A stretch of 64,000 bases of DNA from UBA4421 sp002470275 (GCA_913052345.1 CAJXDR010000010.1:3344-67343); one strand, 5' to 3'. Shown: positions 42,100 to 51,028, counted from the first letter of the stretch. Program-made: numbers and translations. The notes: generated from the sequence alone by a model not told the origin.

Positions 42100-42810
42100 T
42101 CAATGTTTTGTTCGAGGCCCCATTCGGTGCTGCAGAATGGCCCCGCCTGCAACCGCGACGGGGATCATAAGGAAATTAACCAGGGGGACTGCCAGCGACA
42201 GGTTGGCGCAGAGCCCAAAGGCTAAGGCCCCGGGCCTGTGCGCCCGCAAACGCGTGAGGGAGTGCGGGAAGTCCCACCCCTCATTTTCAGCCTGAATGTC
42301 AGCAAACTGAACGGCCATCATCCATGCGCCGAAGCTAGCCCACAGCAGTGGCGCCAGGACATTTAGACCCGGAATAAGGCTGACGAGAAACAACCCCAGG
42401 AGGCGCGGAAGATGGTAGACAATTTTCTGTCGCTCACGCGTGATGGCGGCCAGGATGCTGCCGCCGTCTGCGGTGGCGTTGCTGGCCGGTGTCTGGGCGT
42501 TGCTGGCACGCTGTGCCAGACCGCCCAAGAACGGACTCATGATAATCGATAGCAAAAGTCCGCTGCCCCAGGTTAGGAGGATGACAGCCATCAGATACAT
42601 AAGCGGAACCAGGATGGATGAGAGCCAGTTCAGCCAGGAGGGCAGGGTGGGCGTAAGTTGATCGATAAGCGGGCCCACAACCCAGGCTAGGCCGCCGAAG
42701 ATCAGAATTAGGCCAAGGACGGCGGGTACGATGAGATAGGCCCTGAAGCCTGGTTGGCCCAGCAAGCGCAACCCAGCCCAATAACACTGTAGTCCTTCTG
42801 CAAAGCGCAT
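42100..42810 (-). CDS. CysZ-like sulfate transport protein (EI24 domain)
   Basis: A 236-residue inner-membrane protein with about four hydrophobic helices, including FRAYLIVPAVLGLILIFGGLAWVV, GSGLLLSIIMSPFLGGLAQRA, PRLLGLFLVSLIPGLNVLAPLLWASFGAWMMAVQFADIQAENEGWDF and a last helix. The segment LIPGLNVLAPLLW plus the YDIQAENEGWDF-like end is characteristic of CysZ/EI24 proteins, which import sulfate for cysteine synthesis. ATG 42810 is used. The cysteine synthase gene is 15 kb away; no linked cys genes are here. Confidence 0.83.
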   Translation of the reverse strand: MRFAEGLQCYWAGLRLLGQPGFRAYLIVPAVLGLILIFGGLAWVVGPLIDQLTPTLPSWLNWLSSILVPLMYLMAVILLTWGSGLLLSIIMSPFLGGLAQRASNAQTPASNATADGGSILAAITRERQKIVYHLPRLLGLFLVSLIPGLNVLAPLLWASFGAWMMAVQFADIQAENEGWDFPHSLTRLRAHRPGALAFGLCANLSLAVPLVNFLMIPVAVAGGAILQHRMGPRTKH

Positions 42811-42949
42811 CGCATTCCTCCTTGCTGTGAATCACGGCGCTATAGTGCTTCATTTTTCGGCGAAAGAAATCTATTGGCACAGACCGTCTGCGAAGTTGGG
42901 CATCTGCTGCCATAATTGCCAGGGGTGGGGCACAAAGAAAGGAGCCAGG

Positions 42950-43960
42950 ATGGAGGGGATTGACGATAGGGCAGTGTCCGCATGGATGATCGAACAGGTG
43001 CCCGAGCTGTGCCTGCCGCTGCGTTTCGAACTGATTGCAGGAGGCCATTCAAATTTGACCTATGCGGTGACGGATACCTCGGGCCGGCGTTATGTCCTCA
43101 GGCGTCCGCCTCTGGGGCACGTGCTCGAAAGTGCGCACGATATGGGGCGTGAGTACAAAATCACCACGGCGCTTAAGGGTGGTGCGGTACCCGTGGCCAG
43201 CACCATCGGCCTATGTACGGATGTTGAGGTGAACGAGGCTCCCTTTTATGTCATGGCCTACGTCCCAGGGCCCGTGTTACATGATGCCGAGGCTACCGCT
43301 CAGCTTGCCCTGTCGGACCGCAGCGCCCTAGGTCCTGACATGATTGATGTGCTGGCCGCCCTGCATCAGCTCGATCCTGATGCGGTGGGACTGGGCGATC
43401 TGGGCCGCAAACAGGCCTACCTACAGCGACAGATGAAACGGTGGAGCCAGCAGTGGCAGGCCACCGAGACCCACAGCGTACCGGCCATGGACGAGAGCAC
43501 GCGGCTGCTAGCGGAGCGTATGCCCGAACAGCATGGTGCCAGCATCGTCCACGGGGATTTTCGCCTTGGCAATATGATCGTGAATGATGGGCGCGTGAGC
43601 GCGGTCTTGGATTGGGAGCTCTGTACCCTAGGTGATCCCTTGGCAGACGTTGGATATCTGCTGAATTCCTGGGTCCAGCCTGGCGAGGTAGAGGGAAATA
43701 TGGCGGCGACGGCAGTGGGCGGATTTTGTGAGCGGACCCTGCTTGCGGAGCGATATGCTGCTAAAACCGGGAAGGATCTGGGCCAGATTAACTATTACCG
43801 GGCTTTCTCTCACTGGCGCTTAGCGGCCATCGGCCAAGGCGTCTACAAGCGTTACCTTGTGGGGGCCATGGGGGAAAATCGGGATGTGGATCTCGATGCC
43901 CACCGAGAGTCGGTTACCCGGCATGCGGAAGCCGCGCTGGCGTTCTTAGTTGCGGGTTAG
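42950..43960 (+). CDS. Phosphotransferase family protein (aminoglycoside phosphotransferase fold, ACAD10/11-like)
   Basis: A 336-residue kinase-fold protein: GGHSNLTYAVTD (glycine loop), RYVLRRPPLG (catalytic Lys replaced in context by R-R with VLRR), the catalytic HGDFRLGNMI loop, and LDWELCTLGDPLADVGYLLNSW with the metal-binding Asp. This is the APH-like group related to human ACAD10/ACAD11 N-terminal domains, which phosphorylate 4-hydroxyacyl-CoAs. I start at ATG 42950 with AAGGAG six bases upstream; a longer frame (42827) lacks a site. Its presence near acyl-CoA dehydrogenases elsewhere in the window supports a role in hydroxy-acid catabolism, by inference. Confidence 0.87.
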   Translation: MEGIDDRAVSAWMIEQVPELCLPLRFELIAGGHSNLTYAVTDTSGRRYVLRRPPLGHVLESAHDMGREYKITTALKGGAVPVASTIGLCTDVEVNEAPFYVMAYVPGPVLHDAEATAQLALSDRSALGPDMIDVLAALHQLDPDAVGLGDLGRKQAYLQRQMKRWSQQWQATETHSVPAMDESTRLLAERMPEQHGASIVHGDFRLGNMIVNDGRVSAVLDWELCTLGDPLADVGYLLNSWVQPGEVEGNMAATAVGGFCERTLLAERYAAKTGKDLGQINYYRAFSHWRLAAIGQGVYKRYLVGAMGENRDVDLDAHRESVTRHAEAALAFLVAG

Positions 43961-43976
43961 GGACTGAGCAGAGGAT

Positions 43977-44007
43977 AAAAAAGGCGCGTCAGATAAACTG
44001 CATCTGA
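43977..44007 (-). terminator. Hairpin with T-run, minus strand
   Basis: On the minus strand ATCTGA-type arms (44002-44007 with 43989-43994) form a 6-bp stem with a 7-nt loop, followed after CGCGCC by six Ts (A-run 43977-43982 on the plus strand). The spacing of the T-run is longer than ideal. It would end transcripts from the merR gene (or a short transcript started in the 44.1 kb region) before they enter the phosphotransferase gene. Confidence 0.35.
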
Positions 44008-44093
44008 AGACAACTTAAACTTCTTTGGGGGGAAGGACGTTGTAAGGATATACAAATATAAGTTGTGCTCGCGCCAAAACCGAAACTGAGGCT

Positions 44094-44156
44094 AATGTAC
44101 AGTACAAAAGAGCCAATGCAACCCCTTTTTGAAAAATTTGTATAGGCTTTGTACAG
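44094..44156. promoter_or_regulatory. Cluster of TGTACA-type boxes downstream of merR
   Basis: Between the 3' ends of the convergent phosphotransferase and merR genes lie ATTTGTATAGG (44136-44146), TTTGTACAG (44148-44156) and, reading on the minus strand, TTTTGTACTGTACAT (44094-44108). They copy the ATTTGTACAGG boxes upstream of merR with few changes. Further ATTTGTATA occurs near 44050-44060 on the minus strand. A site array at a 3'-3' junction is not expected for a simple autoregulator. TTGCAT on the minus strand, then 16 bases and TACATT overlapping the boxes, could be a promoter directed toward 43977. Confidence 0.45.
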
Positions 44157-44160
44157 ATGG

Positions 44161-45138
44161 CTAGTGGGCTGAGGTACCCGGTGGGCGCACGCTGGGTGCC
44201 ACGGGTAGCGACGGGCTCTGAGAGGCTCGGTCACCCAGCTGGGCCGTATGGACAGACTCTAGGGCGGCTTCCACTCGAGATCGTGCAAAGGCGATTTCTT
44301 CCTGGGCCTGGTCGAGGCTCGCTACCAAGTCCGAGTCCTGCTCCTCATGCTCACCTGCCGCCATGCTGAGAAAGCCGGAGAGGGCGTTTAAGTCCTGCAC
44401 CGTGGTGACCAATTGATGCGTATATTGATTGGCATGTTTGTCGCTCACGCTCATCGCGATTAACTCTTCGTCGCTGTACTGCCGCTGGGTGTTCATGCCG
44501 CCTGGCCCAGCCATCCTGCGTGATCTGAGGCAGGCAAACTCTATCTCTTCCCAGCTGAGCGGCCAGCGCAGCGTACGAAGGCCCAGTCGGTCGCACTGGC
44601 TGACCTGATCTGCAGTGGCAAATTGGTAGGCGATGATCAGCGCGGCGTTTGGTGCCCTAGCGCTGACCTGTTGGATGGTCGCGTTATCCAGCACCGGCAG
44701 CTGCAGCACGAGAGTTTCTGCGCTGCTGGAGGCACTTTCTTCAAGGAACGACTGGGGGTTGGCCCATCGCGCGGTGATATCCAGGCGCTCGTGCCCTTCC
44801 TGTCGTTGCTCGAGCTGTAAAAGGTTGGCACCAATGAGGTCAACCTGAGGACGGCCCTGGATCCTTTGCGGCAGCTGCCGCGGCGTTTCCGTCAGGCGCT
44901 TTGTCAGCTGATCGTCGGACAGGTCGATAAGGTCGGAGATTGTTGCGCCGTGATCGAGCAAGCGCTTCATTTTTTTCAGCTTTTCAAGCTGGCCGTTGCT
45001 GTAAAAGCGCACCTTCCCATCACGTTGTGCTGGCGCAAAGCCATAACGGCGCTCCCAAGCACGCAGGCGCTCCACGGCGATGCCGGTAAGTGCAGCAACG
45101 CTACCGATGCGATACAGGTCCTGTTCTTCGTTGATCAT
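44161..45138 (-). CDS. MerR-family transcriptional regulator (LitR/CarH-like N-terminus)
   Basis: A 325-residue regulator. Residues 7-75 form a MerR winged helix (YRIGSVAALTGIAVERLRAWERRYGFAPAQRDGKVRFYSN). The AWERRYG segment is typical of the CarA/LitR/MlrA branch. The middle (ETLVLQLPVLDNATIQQVSARAPNAALIIAYQFA) looks like a Rossmann-type fold, yet the DxHxxG cobalamin motif of B12-dependent light sensors is missing, so it would not be a B12 photoreceptor. A long C-terminal helical/linker tail follows, ending in a Pro/Ser-rich tail. I start at ATG 45138 (MINEEQDLYRIG). Perfect repeats ATTTGTACAGG flank it upstream, suggesting that it binds TGTACA as this branch does. Confidence 0.83.
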   Translation of the reverse strand: MINEEQDLYRIGSVAALTGIAVERLRAWERRYGFAPAQRDGKVRFYSNGQLEKLKKMKRLLDHGATISDLIDLSDDQLTKRLTETPRQLPQRIQGRPQVDLIGANLLQLEQRQEGHERLDITARWANPQSFLEESASSSAETLVLQLPVLDNATIQQVSARAPNAALIIAYQFATADQVSQCDRLGLRTLRWPLSWEEIEFACLRSRRMAGPGGMNTQRQYSDEELIAMSVSDKHANQYTHQLVTTVQDLNALSGFLSMAAGEHEEQDSDLVASLDQAQEEIAFARSRVEAALESVHTAQLGDRASQSPSLPVAPSVRPPGTSAH

Positions 45139-45150
45139 GGCACCCAGAAT

Positions 45151-45206
45151 ATTTGTACAGGTACAGCGGCCGGACACGATCTCAAAAAAATATGAATTTG
45201 TACAGG
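45151..45206. promoter_or_regulatory. Direct repeats ATTTGTACAGG in the merR promoter region
   Basis: Two perfect copies of ATTTGTACAGG occupy 45151-45161 and 45196-45206, 45 bp apart, in the 242-bp gap between merR and the divergent acyl-CoA synthetase. The first copy is 13 bp upstream of the merR start and overlaps GTACAGGTACAG. CarA/CarH/LitR-type operators contain TGTACA, so these are likely sites for the adjacent MerR protein, for autoregulation and perhaps control of the synthetase. Confidence 0.6.
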
Positions 45207-45380
45207 TTTTTGTGATTGGTTCGTTTGCCTCAGAAGGACGCTGTGGCGCCCCCTAAAGCAATTTCGGCTGATGCTCGGCGACAGGGATAGACATTCGGTC
45301 TGAGCTGTTTTAAGAAAGGAACAAAGGCCGGAGCTGCAGCCGCCTAGTCATATTTTGCTAGAGGAAGAAGGGAGGTAGGG

Positions 45381-46922
45381 GTGAAAAATAACCTGGGCTT
45401 ATTTTTGAGCAAGAGAGCTTTTTTGTCGCCGGAGCGGGAAGCCTATGTGGAGAGTGATGGCAGTCTCCGGCTCACCTTCAAGCAACTCAACGCGCGCTGC
45501 AACCAACTGGCTAATGCCTTTCGCGATGCTGGTGTCGTCAAGGGCGAGCGGGTGGCCTTGCTGCTGATGAATTCCAGCGAGTTTATGGAGGCTTATTTCG
45601 CGTTGGCAAAGATTGGGGCAGTAGTGGTCCCCCTCAATTGGCGTTTGGTCGCGGATGAGCTGGAGTTCATCCTTAAAGACAGCGGAACTACGCGGCTGAT
45701 TTTCGACAGCGACTTCGTGGATACCGTCGCTGACCTTCATGCGCGAGGCGATAAGACGGACATTAAACAGTGGCTTCAGGTCAGCGAGGAGGACGTCGCA
45801 CACTTCGCGGAGCGCTATCAGAGCTTTCGTGGGGCGGGGGCCGCCGCTGAACCCCAGGTGGAAGCTGCCGATGACGACATGCTTTACATCATGTACACAT
45901 CGGGCACCACGGGACTCCCCAAGGGCGTCATGCATACGCACCATACGTCGATATGGGGGCTGCTAAGCATTGCCGCGACGGCGAACTATAACCATCCCGA
46001 GCGTTTTTTGGCGTGCCTTCCCATGTTTCATGTCGGGGCGCTCACCCCCCTTGCCGTCAATGTTTATGTGGGTGCGACCTCCGTGGTCATGCGTAGTTTC
46101 GATCCGGTGGGAGCCTGGCAGGCTATTGAGCGAGAAAGGGTAACCAGTGGCCTAGCCGTGCCGGCAATGTTGAATTTCATGCTTCAGGTGCCCGAGCTGA
46201 ATCGTTTTGATTATTCAACCCTGCGCTGGATGATGACCGGCGCCGCGCCGGTGCCTCCATCGCTCACTAAAATTTTTCATGAAATGGGCATGGGCATACA
46301 GCAGGTGTATGGGCTGACGGAGACCTGTGGCCCTGCCTGTTTGATGGACTCTGAGAATGCGCTGGGGCGTCCGGATTCCACGGGCAAGGCCTTCTTTCAT
46401 ACCGATGTACGCATCATTGACGTTGAAGGCAATGAATGTAAGCCAGGCACGGCCGGGGAGGTCGCGGTCAGAGCCCCACACGTGATGACCGGCTACTGGA
46501 ATCGGCCTGAGGCCACGGCTGAATCCATCGTCGATGGCTGGCTGCGCACGGGTGATGTGGCGATTATGGACGCCGAGGGCTTCGTCACGATTCAGGATCG
46601 CATCAATGATATGATCATCAGCGGTGGAGAGAACGTCTATCCCGCAGAGATCGAAAATTTGCTCATCGGGCATCCGGCCATCCGAGAGGCCGCCGTCATC
46701 GGTCAGGCCAGCGAACGCTGGGGGGAATCGCCTCTGGCTATTGTTGTGGCCAGTGACCCCAAGCTGACGCCGGCCGAGGTGTTGGACTATTGCCAAGGCA
46801 AGCTTGCCCGCTTTAAACAGCCTCAGGTCGTTGAATTTGTGACAGAAATCCCCAGAAATCCTAGCGGAAAGATTCTCAAGCGGGTGCTGCGGGAGCAGTT
46901 TAGCGAGCCAGCACCGATCTAA
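45381..46922 (+). CDS. Acyl-CoA synthetase (AMP-binding, long/medium-chain fatty acid or aryl acid CoA ligase)
   Basis: A 513-residue adenylate-forming enzyme that makes acyl-CoA from acid, ATP and CoA. Motifs: YIMYTSGTTGLPKGVMHTH (P-loop, A3), MTGAAPVP, QVYGLTETCGP (A5), GWLRTGDVAIMD (A7), DRINDMIISGGENVYPAEIE (A8) and PSGKILKRVLRE with the catalytic Lys (A10). The start is GTG 45381 after GGAGGTAGG. It stands next to merR with divergent promoters and may be regulated by it. Confidence 0.92.
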   Translation: MKNNLGLFLSKRAFLSPEREAYVESDGSLRLTFKQLNARCNQLANAFRDAGVVKGERVALLLMNSSEFMEAYFALAKIGAVVVPLNWRLVADELEFILKDSGTTRLIFDSDFVDTVADLHARGDKTDIKQWLQVSEEDVAHFAERYQSFRGAGAAAEPQVEAADDDMLYIMYTSGTTGLPKGVMHTHHTSIWGLLSIAATANYNHPERFLACLPMFHVGALTPLAVNVYVGATSVVMRSFDPVGAWQAIERERVTSGLAVPAMLNFMLQVPELNRFDYSTLRWMMTGAAPVPPSLTKIFHEMGMGIQQVYGLTETCGPACLMDSENALGRPDSTGKAFFHTDVRIIDVEGNECKPGTAGEVAVRAPHVMTGYWNRPEATAESIVDGWLRTGDVAIMDAEGFVTIQDRINDMIISGGENVYPAEIENLLIGHPAIREAAVIGQASERWGESPLAIVVASDPKLTPAEVLDYCQGKLARFKQPQVVEFVTEIPRNPSGKILKRVLREQFSEPAPI

Positions 46923-46959
46923 GTCCGCAGCCACCGGGTCAGCAGGCCAGGCGTGGGCG

Positions 46960-47853
46960 TTAACCCTGGCTCAGCGGATCATCGGGACAGGCGCCCAGCT
47001 CAATCTGAATGGTGGAGTGCTCGATATGGAATTGCCGACGAAGTAGGGCCTTAACCTCGCTGATCACGCTGTAGACGTCGGCACCCTCAAGAACAATGGC
47101 ATGGAGTGTGATCAGCGGTCTCTCCGCCGTCAGTCCCCAAGCGTGAACGTGGTGAATGTCCTGTACTTCGTTGATTTGAGTGCAGAGAGTCTGTTTGATT
47201 TCGCTAAGGTCAACGCCGGTGGGAACGCCCTCCAGCAAAATATGCGCGGACTCCCTGAGGATGCCGATGGCCCCTCTGAGCAGGATAAAGACGATCACCA
47301 AGCTGAGTAAGGGGTCGGCGTACAGCCAGCCCACGGTCATAACGATCAGCGAGGCCGCGATGGCTGCGCCGGAGCCCAGTAGATCGCCCAAAACGTGGAG
47401 CGCTGCGCTACGAACGTTGGTGTTGCCACTGGTGTTGTGAAGCAGGCGGAAGGCCACCAGATTCACCACAAAGCCCAGGCTCGCTACGATCAACGTGGGG
47501 AGGGGCAGCATCGGCTCCGGGGACCAGAGGCGAGAAACCGCTTCGATACTGATCCAAATCGTTAGGGAAATCAGCGTCAACGCGTTCACAAAGGCCGCGA
47601 GGACACCAAACCGATGGTAGCCATAGGACAGCTGTTGATCGAAGCCACGATCCGCCAGCCGTGCGGCCCACCACGCAAGCGCCAGAGCGGAGGCATCCAG
47701 AAACATATGGCCGGCATCCGCGAGCAAGACCAAGGCATTGGTCCACCAACCGACCGCCAGTTCGATAATCATGAAGCTTGAAATCAGCAGGCAGGCGCTC
47801 CCGAGGGCATGTGCATCCGTTGCAGGGTGGTGATGTGAGTGGGCATGCGCCAT
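46960..47853 (-). CDS. Cation diffusion facilitator (CDF, ZitB/CzcD-like)
   Basis: A 297-residue inner-membrane metal exporter: N-terminal His-rich segment AHAHSHHHPATDAHA, six hydrophobic helices, the metal sites ADAGHMFLDASAL (helix 2) and HVLGDLLGS (helix 5), and a C-terminal cytosolic domain with HVHAWGLT. It should export Zn2+ or a similar ion with H+ antiport. I start at ATG 47853 (MAHAHSHHH) as in ZitB; the longer frame (47889) is unlikely. Convergent with the acyl-CoA synthetase gene. Confidence 0.92.
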   Translation of the reverse strand: MAHAHSHHHPATDAHALGSACLLISSFMIIELAVGWWTNALVLLADAGHMFLDASALALAWWAARLADRGFDQQLSYGYHRFGVLAAFVNALTLISLTIWISIEAVSRLWSPEPMLPLPTLIVASLGFVVNLVAFRLLHNTSGNTNVRSAALHVLGDLLGSGAAIAASLIVMTVGWLYADPLLSLVIVFILLRGAIGILRESAHILLEGVPTGVDLSEIKQTLCTQINEVQDIHHVHAWGLTAERPLITLHAIVLEGADVYSVISEVKALLRRQFHIEHSTIQIELGACPDDPLSQG

Positions 47854-47969
47854 GAAAAAAAGATAGCAGATACCCGGTGGGCCTGCCATGCGGCGGCGGG
47901 CATGCCACTAACAGGCGAGATGTTTCCATAGTGCGCTTGAGTTAGGCTAAAAAAAACGGGGGACTATTT

Positions 47970-48752
47970 ATGGAACGGATGCATTTGGAGTTCAGGGGTA
48001 AGGTCGCAGTCTTAAAATTCAATCATCCGGAGGTGATGAACGCCGTCGGCAACCAAATGCTGGACGATATGGCCTCGGCTCTGGCTGAGATTAAAGCTCA
48101 GGGCGGCGAGGCGCGTTGTTTGCTTCTCACCGGCGAAGGGCGGGCATTTTGTGCCGGCGCCAACCTTCAGGATGACGACAAATCTGGGCCCGGGAGGGAA
48201 GCGGGGGATAATCTTCGTCACAAATATCATCCCATCCTCCTGGATTTGCGCGATCTGGAAATGCCCATCGTTACCTCGGTAAATGGCGCGGCAGCAGGTG
48301 TGGGTATGAGTTTCGCGATGATGGGCGATCTGGTTTGCGCCAGTAAGCAGGCTTTCTTCCTTCAGGCCTTTGCGCGTATCGGACTGATACCGGATGGGGG
48401 TGCCACCTTCCTCCTGCCGCGCATGGTGGGGTGGGGCCGTGCGTTGGAGTTGTCCATGCTCGCAGAACGCCTGGGCGCTGAGCAGGCGAGTGAATGGGGT
48501 TTAGTGAACCGTCTGTTCGAGGATAATGCCAGCCTGGAAGAGGGCGCCATGGCCCTAGCCGAGCGTTTGGCCAACGGTCCCAAATCCCTCTCGCTGATTC
48601 GCAAAGCGTATTGGGAAACCTGGACCAACGCCTATGAGCAGCAACTTGAGCTAGAAGCCCAGCTTCAGAATGAGGCGGGACGTACTGCGGATTTTAAAGA
48701 GGGGGTGACCGCATTTTTGCAAAAGCGCGACGCTCAATTTAAGGGTCAATAG
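47970..48752 (+). CDS. Enoyl-CoA hydratase/isomerase family protein
   Basis: A 260-residue crotonase-fold enzyme for CoA thioester hydration or isomerisation in beta-oxidation or related pathways. It has LLTGEGRAFCAGANLQDD (oxyanion hole, residue near 65), NGAAAGVGMSFAMMGDLVCAS and IGLIPDGGATFLLPRMVG. Glu/Asp in the catalytic place are IGLIPD and GGA... rather than the two Glu of classical hydratases, so an isomerase or other crotonase activity is possible. ATG 47970 follows GGGGGAC. The SDR gene follows 53 bp later. Confidence 0.9.
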   Translation: MERMHLEFRGKVAVLKFNHPEVMNAVGNQMLDDMASALAEIKAQGGEARCLLLTGEGRAFCAGANLQDDDKSGPGREAGDNLRHKYHPILLDLRDLEMPIVTSVNGAAAGVGMSFAMMGDLVCASKQAFFLQAFARIGLIPDGGATFLLPRMVGWGRALELSMLAERLGAEQASEWGLVNRLFEDNASLEEGAMALAERLANGPKSLSLIRKAYWETWTNAYEQQLELEAQLQNEAGRTADFKEGVTAFLQKRDAQFKGQ

Positions 48753-48805
48753 CCCATCGCGAAACAACGAAAAATCGGGACGGACATAACCGGGGAGATG
48801 CAAGG

Positions 48806-49579
48806 ATGTCATTAGCGGGAAGAGTGGCTTTGGTAACGGGAGGCGGTCGCGGCGTGGGCCGTGGCATTGCGTTGTCTCTGGCAGCAGATGGGGCGTTCGT
48901 CGCGGTGAATTATCGCCGCGATCAGGAGGCCGCTGAGGCCACGGTAGCGGATATTGAAAGCTGTGGCGGTAAGGCTCAAGCCTACGCCGCATCCATAGAT
49001 CGGTATGATGAAAACGCCGCCATGGTGACCGCCATCGAAGCGGACCACGGCCCCATCGGCATATTGGTGAATAATGCGGGCATCGCTAGCCGCGGCCAGA
49101 GCGTCGCGGATACCCAGCCCGAAGAACTACAGCGCGTGATGGCAACCCATGCACTAGGCCCGCACTATCTGAGCGGCCTGGTCCTGCCCGGGATGCGCAC
49201 GCTAGACCGGGGTGACATCATTATGATTTCCAGCGTGGCTACCCGCTCTCTCTCAGCAAACGGTGCGCCGTACAACATGGCAAAAACCGCCATGGAAGCG
49301 TTGGCTTATACCCTGGCCAAGGAGGAAAAAGAACATGGGGTGCGGGTTAACATTGTAGCGCCTGGTTTGGTGGAGACCGACATGGGCGAGCGCCTGATGC
49401 GCGCTCTGCAGGGTGTTGACGACTTGCGCGTCCTGGACGATGGCATGCCCTTTGGGCGTGTTTGCCAGCCAGAGGATGTGGCCAACGTGGTGCACTTTCT
49501 CGTCAGCGAGCAAAATTCCTACCTTACCGGCGAGCGGCTTTACTGCGATGGTGGTGGACAAGTGATTGTCCGTAAGTAG
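48806..49579 (+). CDS. Short-chain dehydrogenase/reductase (FabG-like)
   Basis: A 257-residue classical SDR: TGGGRGVG (11-18), NNAG (89-92), catalytic S142/S143, Y156 and K160, and the C-terminal LYCDGGGQVI. RR at 37-38 after strand 2 favours NADPH. It is next to the enoyl-CoA hydratase/isomerase in the same direction with a 53-bp gap, so it may reduce or oxidise its product, for example as a 3-hydroxyacyl-CoA dehydrogenase. ATG 48806 has AAGG before it. Confidence 0.9.
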   Translation: MSLAGRVALVTGGGRGVGRGIALSLAADGAFVAVNYRRDQEAAEATVADIESCGGKAQAYAASIDRYDENAAMVTAIEADHGPIGILVNNAGIASRGQSVADTQPEELQRVMATHALGPHYLSGLVLPGMRTLDRGDIIMISSVATRSLSANGAPYNMAKTAMEALAYTLAKEEKEHGVRVNIVAPGLVETDMGERLMRALQGVDDLRVLDDGMPFGRVCQPEDVANVVHFLVSEQNSYLTGERLYCDGGGQVIVRK

Positions 49580-49595
49580 CCAACAAGACGCTTCG

Positions 49596-50507
49596 CTAGG
49601 CTAAGGCCTGCAAGTGAGCGCTCACGCTGGTGGCCAGAGCGTCCAGATGATAGCCCCCCTCCAAGGTGGATACGATGCGACCCTCGGCGTGGTCGTTGGC
49701 CGCCGCGACAATGAATTCTGTTACCCAGCGAAAATCGGCTTCCACTAAATTTAGCCCGGCAAGCGGATCAAGCCGATGGGCATCGAAACCAGCAGAGACC
49801 AAAATAAGCTGAGGCCGGTGGCGCTGAATGGCCGGTAGCCAATCACGCTCGATGGCAGCGCGAAAGCAATCGCCGTCGCTGCCTGCCGTAAGCGGCGTGC
49901 AGACGATATTGTCCCTGACCAGGTCGTGGAGGCGGTTTGGGTAATGCGGATGCTGGAAGCTTGAGCAGACGAGAATCTCAGGTCGGTCCCGGCATATATC
50001 TACGCTGCCATTGCCGTGGTGAACATCGAAGTCGAGAATGGCGACCCGCTCAATCTCAGCGTGAGACAGGGCGGCAACGGCGCCGATGGCCACGCTGTTG
50101 AACAAACAAAAGCCCATGGCCCCGCCAATCTCGGCATGATGCCCCGGTGGTCGAACGGCACAAAAGACCCGATTCTCAGGGCTGTTGATCACGGTTTCGA
50201 CGCCGGCATGGACCGCGCCAGCCGCTAGACGAGCAGCATGCAAACTGTCCTTGCTCATCCAGGTATCAGGGTCCAGGGGCACAATCTCGTGAGCGGGCTG
50301 GGATGCTTTTAGAAAATCGAGATGCTGTGGGGAATGCACCGCAAGGATCTGCGCGTCCTCGATGGGCTTGGGCGCCTCGGGTTTGTAATCCTGGGTAAGA
50401 CCCACTGCATCCAGGTAGGCCATAAGGTGTCCTAGGCGTTCGGGTCGTTCCGCATGGCCTTCAATCACCCGATGCTGGAGACAGTCGCCATGGGTATAAA
50501 TTCTCAT
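49596..50507 (-). CDS. Histone deacetylase family protein (AcuC/HDAC-like)
   Basis: A 303-residue zinc amidohydrolase of the arginase-deacetylase fold. Catalytic marks are RPPGHHAEIGGAMGFCLFNSVAIGA, ILDFDVHHGNGSVDI (Zn-binding Asp and His) and LVSAGFDAHRLDPLAGL (second Asp), and STLEGGYHLDALA. Substrates of bacterial members include acetylpolyamines and acetylated proteins such as acetyl-CoA synthetase; which applies here cannot be told. ATG 50507 is used. Convergent with the SDR gene. Confidence 0.93.
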   Translation of the reverse strand: MRIYTHGDCLQHRVIEGHAERPERLGHLMAYLDAVGLTQDYKPEAPKPIEDAQILAVHSPQHLDFLKASQPAHEIVPLDPDTWMSKDSLHAARLAAGAVHAGVETVINSPENRVFCAVRPPGHHAEIGGAMGFCLFNSVAIGAVAALSHAEIERVAILDFDVHHGNGSVDICRDRPEILVCSSFQHPHYPNRLHDLVRDNIVCTPLTAGSDGDCFRAAIERDWLPAIQRHRPQLILVSAGFDAHRLDPLAGLNLVEADFRWVTEFIVAAANDHAEGRIVSTLEGGYHLDALATSVSAHLQALA

Positions 50508-50655
50508 GCGTTTGTGGTCGCTCGATAAGCTATTGATTGCTCTTGCGCGTCAGAGTATCTCAAGGCCTGGTGGGTTAACAGCGGTGGTTCAAGCGCTTGG
50601 GCTACATCCGCGGATCACAGTATGATCTGCGAATACTGATTGCTGGGGACCTTCG

Positions 50656-51021
50656 TTGATCACCCTGTTGCTATTCTTGCGGACCGGTGTGGCAGTCTTT
50701 TCTGGCCTGTTAATCTGGGTGGTGGTGACGCAGCTCGTGGGGGGGAATGCCTCGCTGCCGTCGCTGTTAATACCGGTTTGGTGTGCGGGGATCGGCGGCG
50801 GCGTGCTCTGCACGGTCTTTTCACCGAGCCAGGGTGTGTCCCTAGCGGCGGTATCCGGTGTTGTCATGGCGCTGGGCTGGCTGACGCTGAGGCATTGGGT
50901 ACTCCAGATTCCCCTGGAGGACGACTGGTTAATTGCGCTTTGGCCCATGTGGTTCATTCCGGCCTACTATGTGGGGGCCTATGGCTATTTAAGGTTTCTA
51001 TGGTCCCAGCATCGACGATAG
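50656..51021 (+). CDS. Small integral membrane protein of unknown function
   Basis: A 121-residue protein with about four hydrophobic helices (LLFLRTGVAVFSGLLIWVVVT; LLIPVWCAGIGGGVLCTVF; AAVSGVVMALGWLTL; LWPMWFIPAYYVGAYGYLRFLW). The start is TTG 50656 after TGGGGAC; no ATG suits. Seven bases separate its stop from the CoA-transferase start, so it is probably cotranscribed with it. I do not recognise the family. An alternative frame 50640 exists but is shadow. Confidence 0.6.
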   Translation: MITLLLFLRTGVAVFSGLLIWVVVTQLVGGNASLPSLLIPVWCAGIGGGVLCTVFSPSQGVSLAAVSGVVMALGWLTLRHWVLQIPLEDDWLIALWPMWFIPAYYVGAYGYLRFLWSQHRR

Positions 51022-51028
51022 GTTCAGG

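Noticed and set aside
43989..44234. 81-codon minus-strand frame at the merR 3' end.
   Set aside because: It overlaps the box array and merR in another frame and has no family-like sequence; a small RNA fits better.
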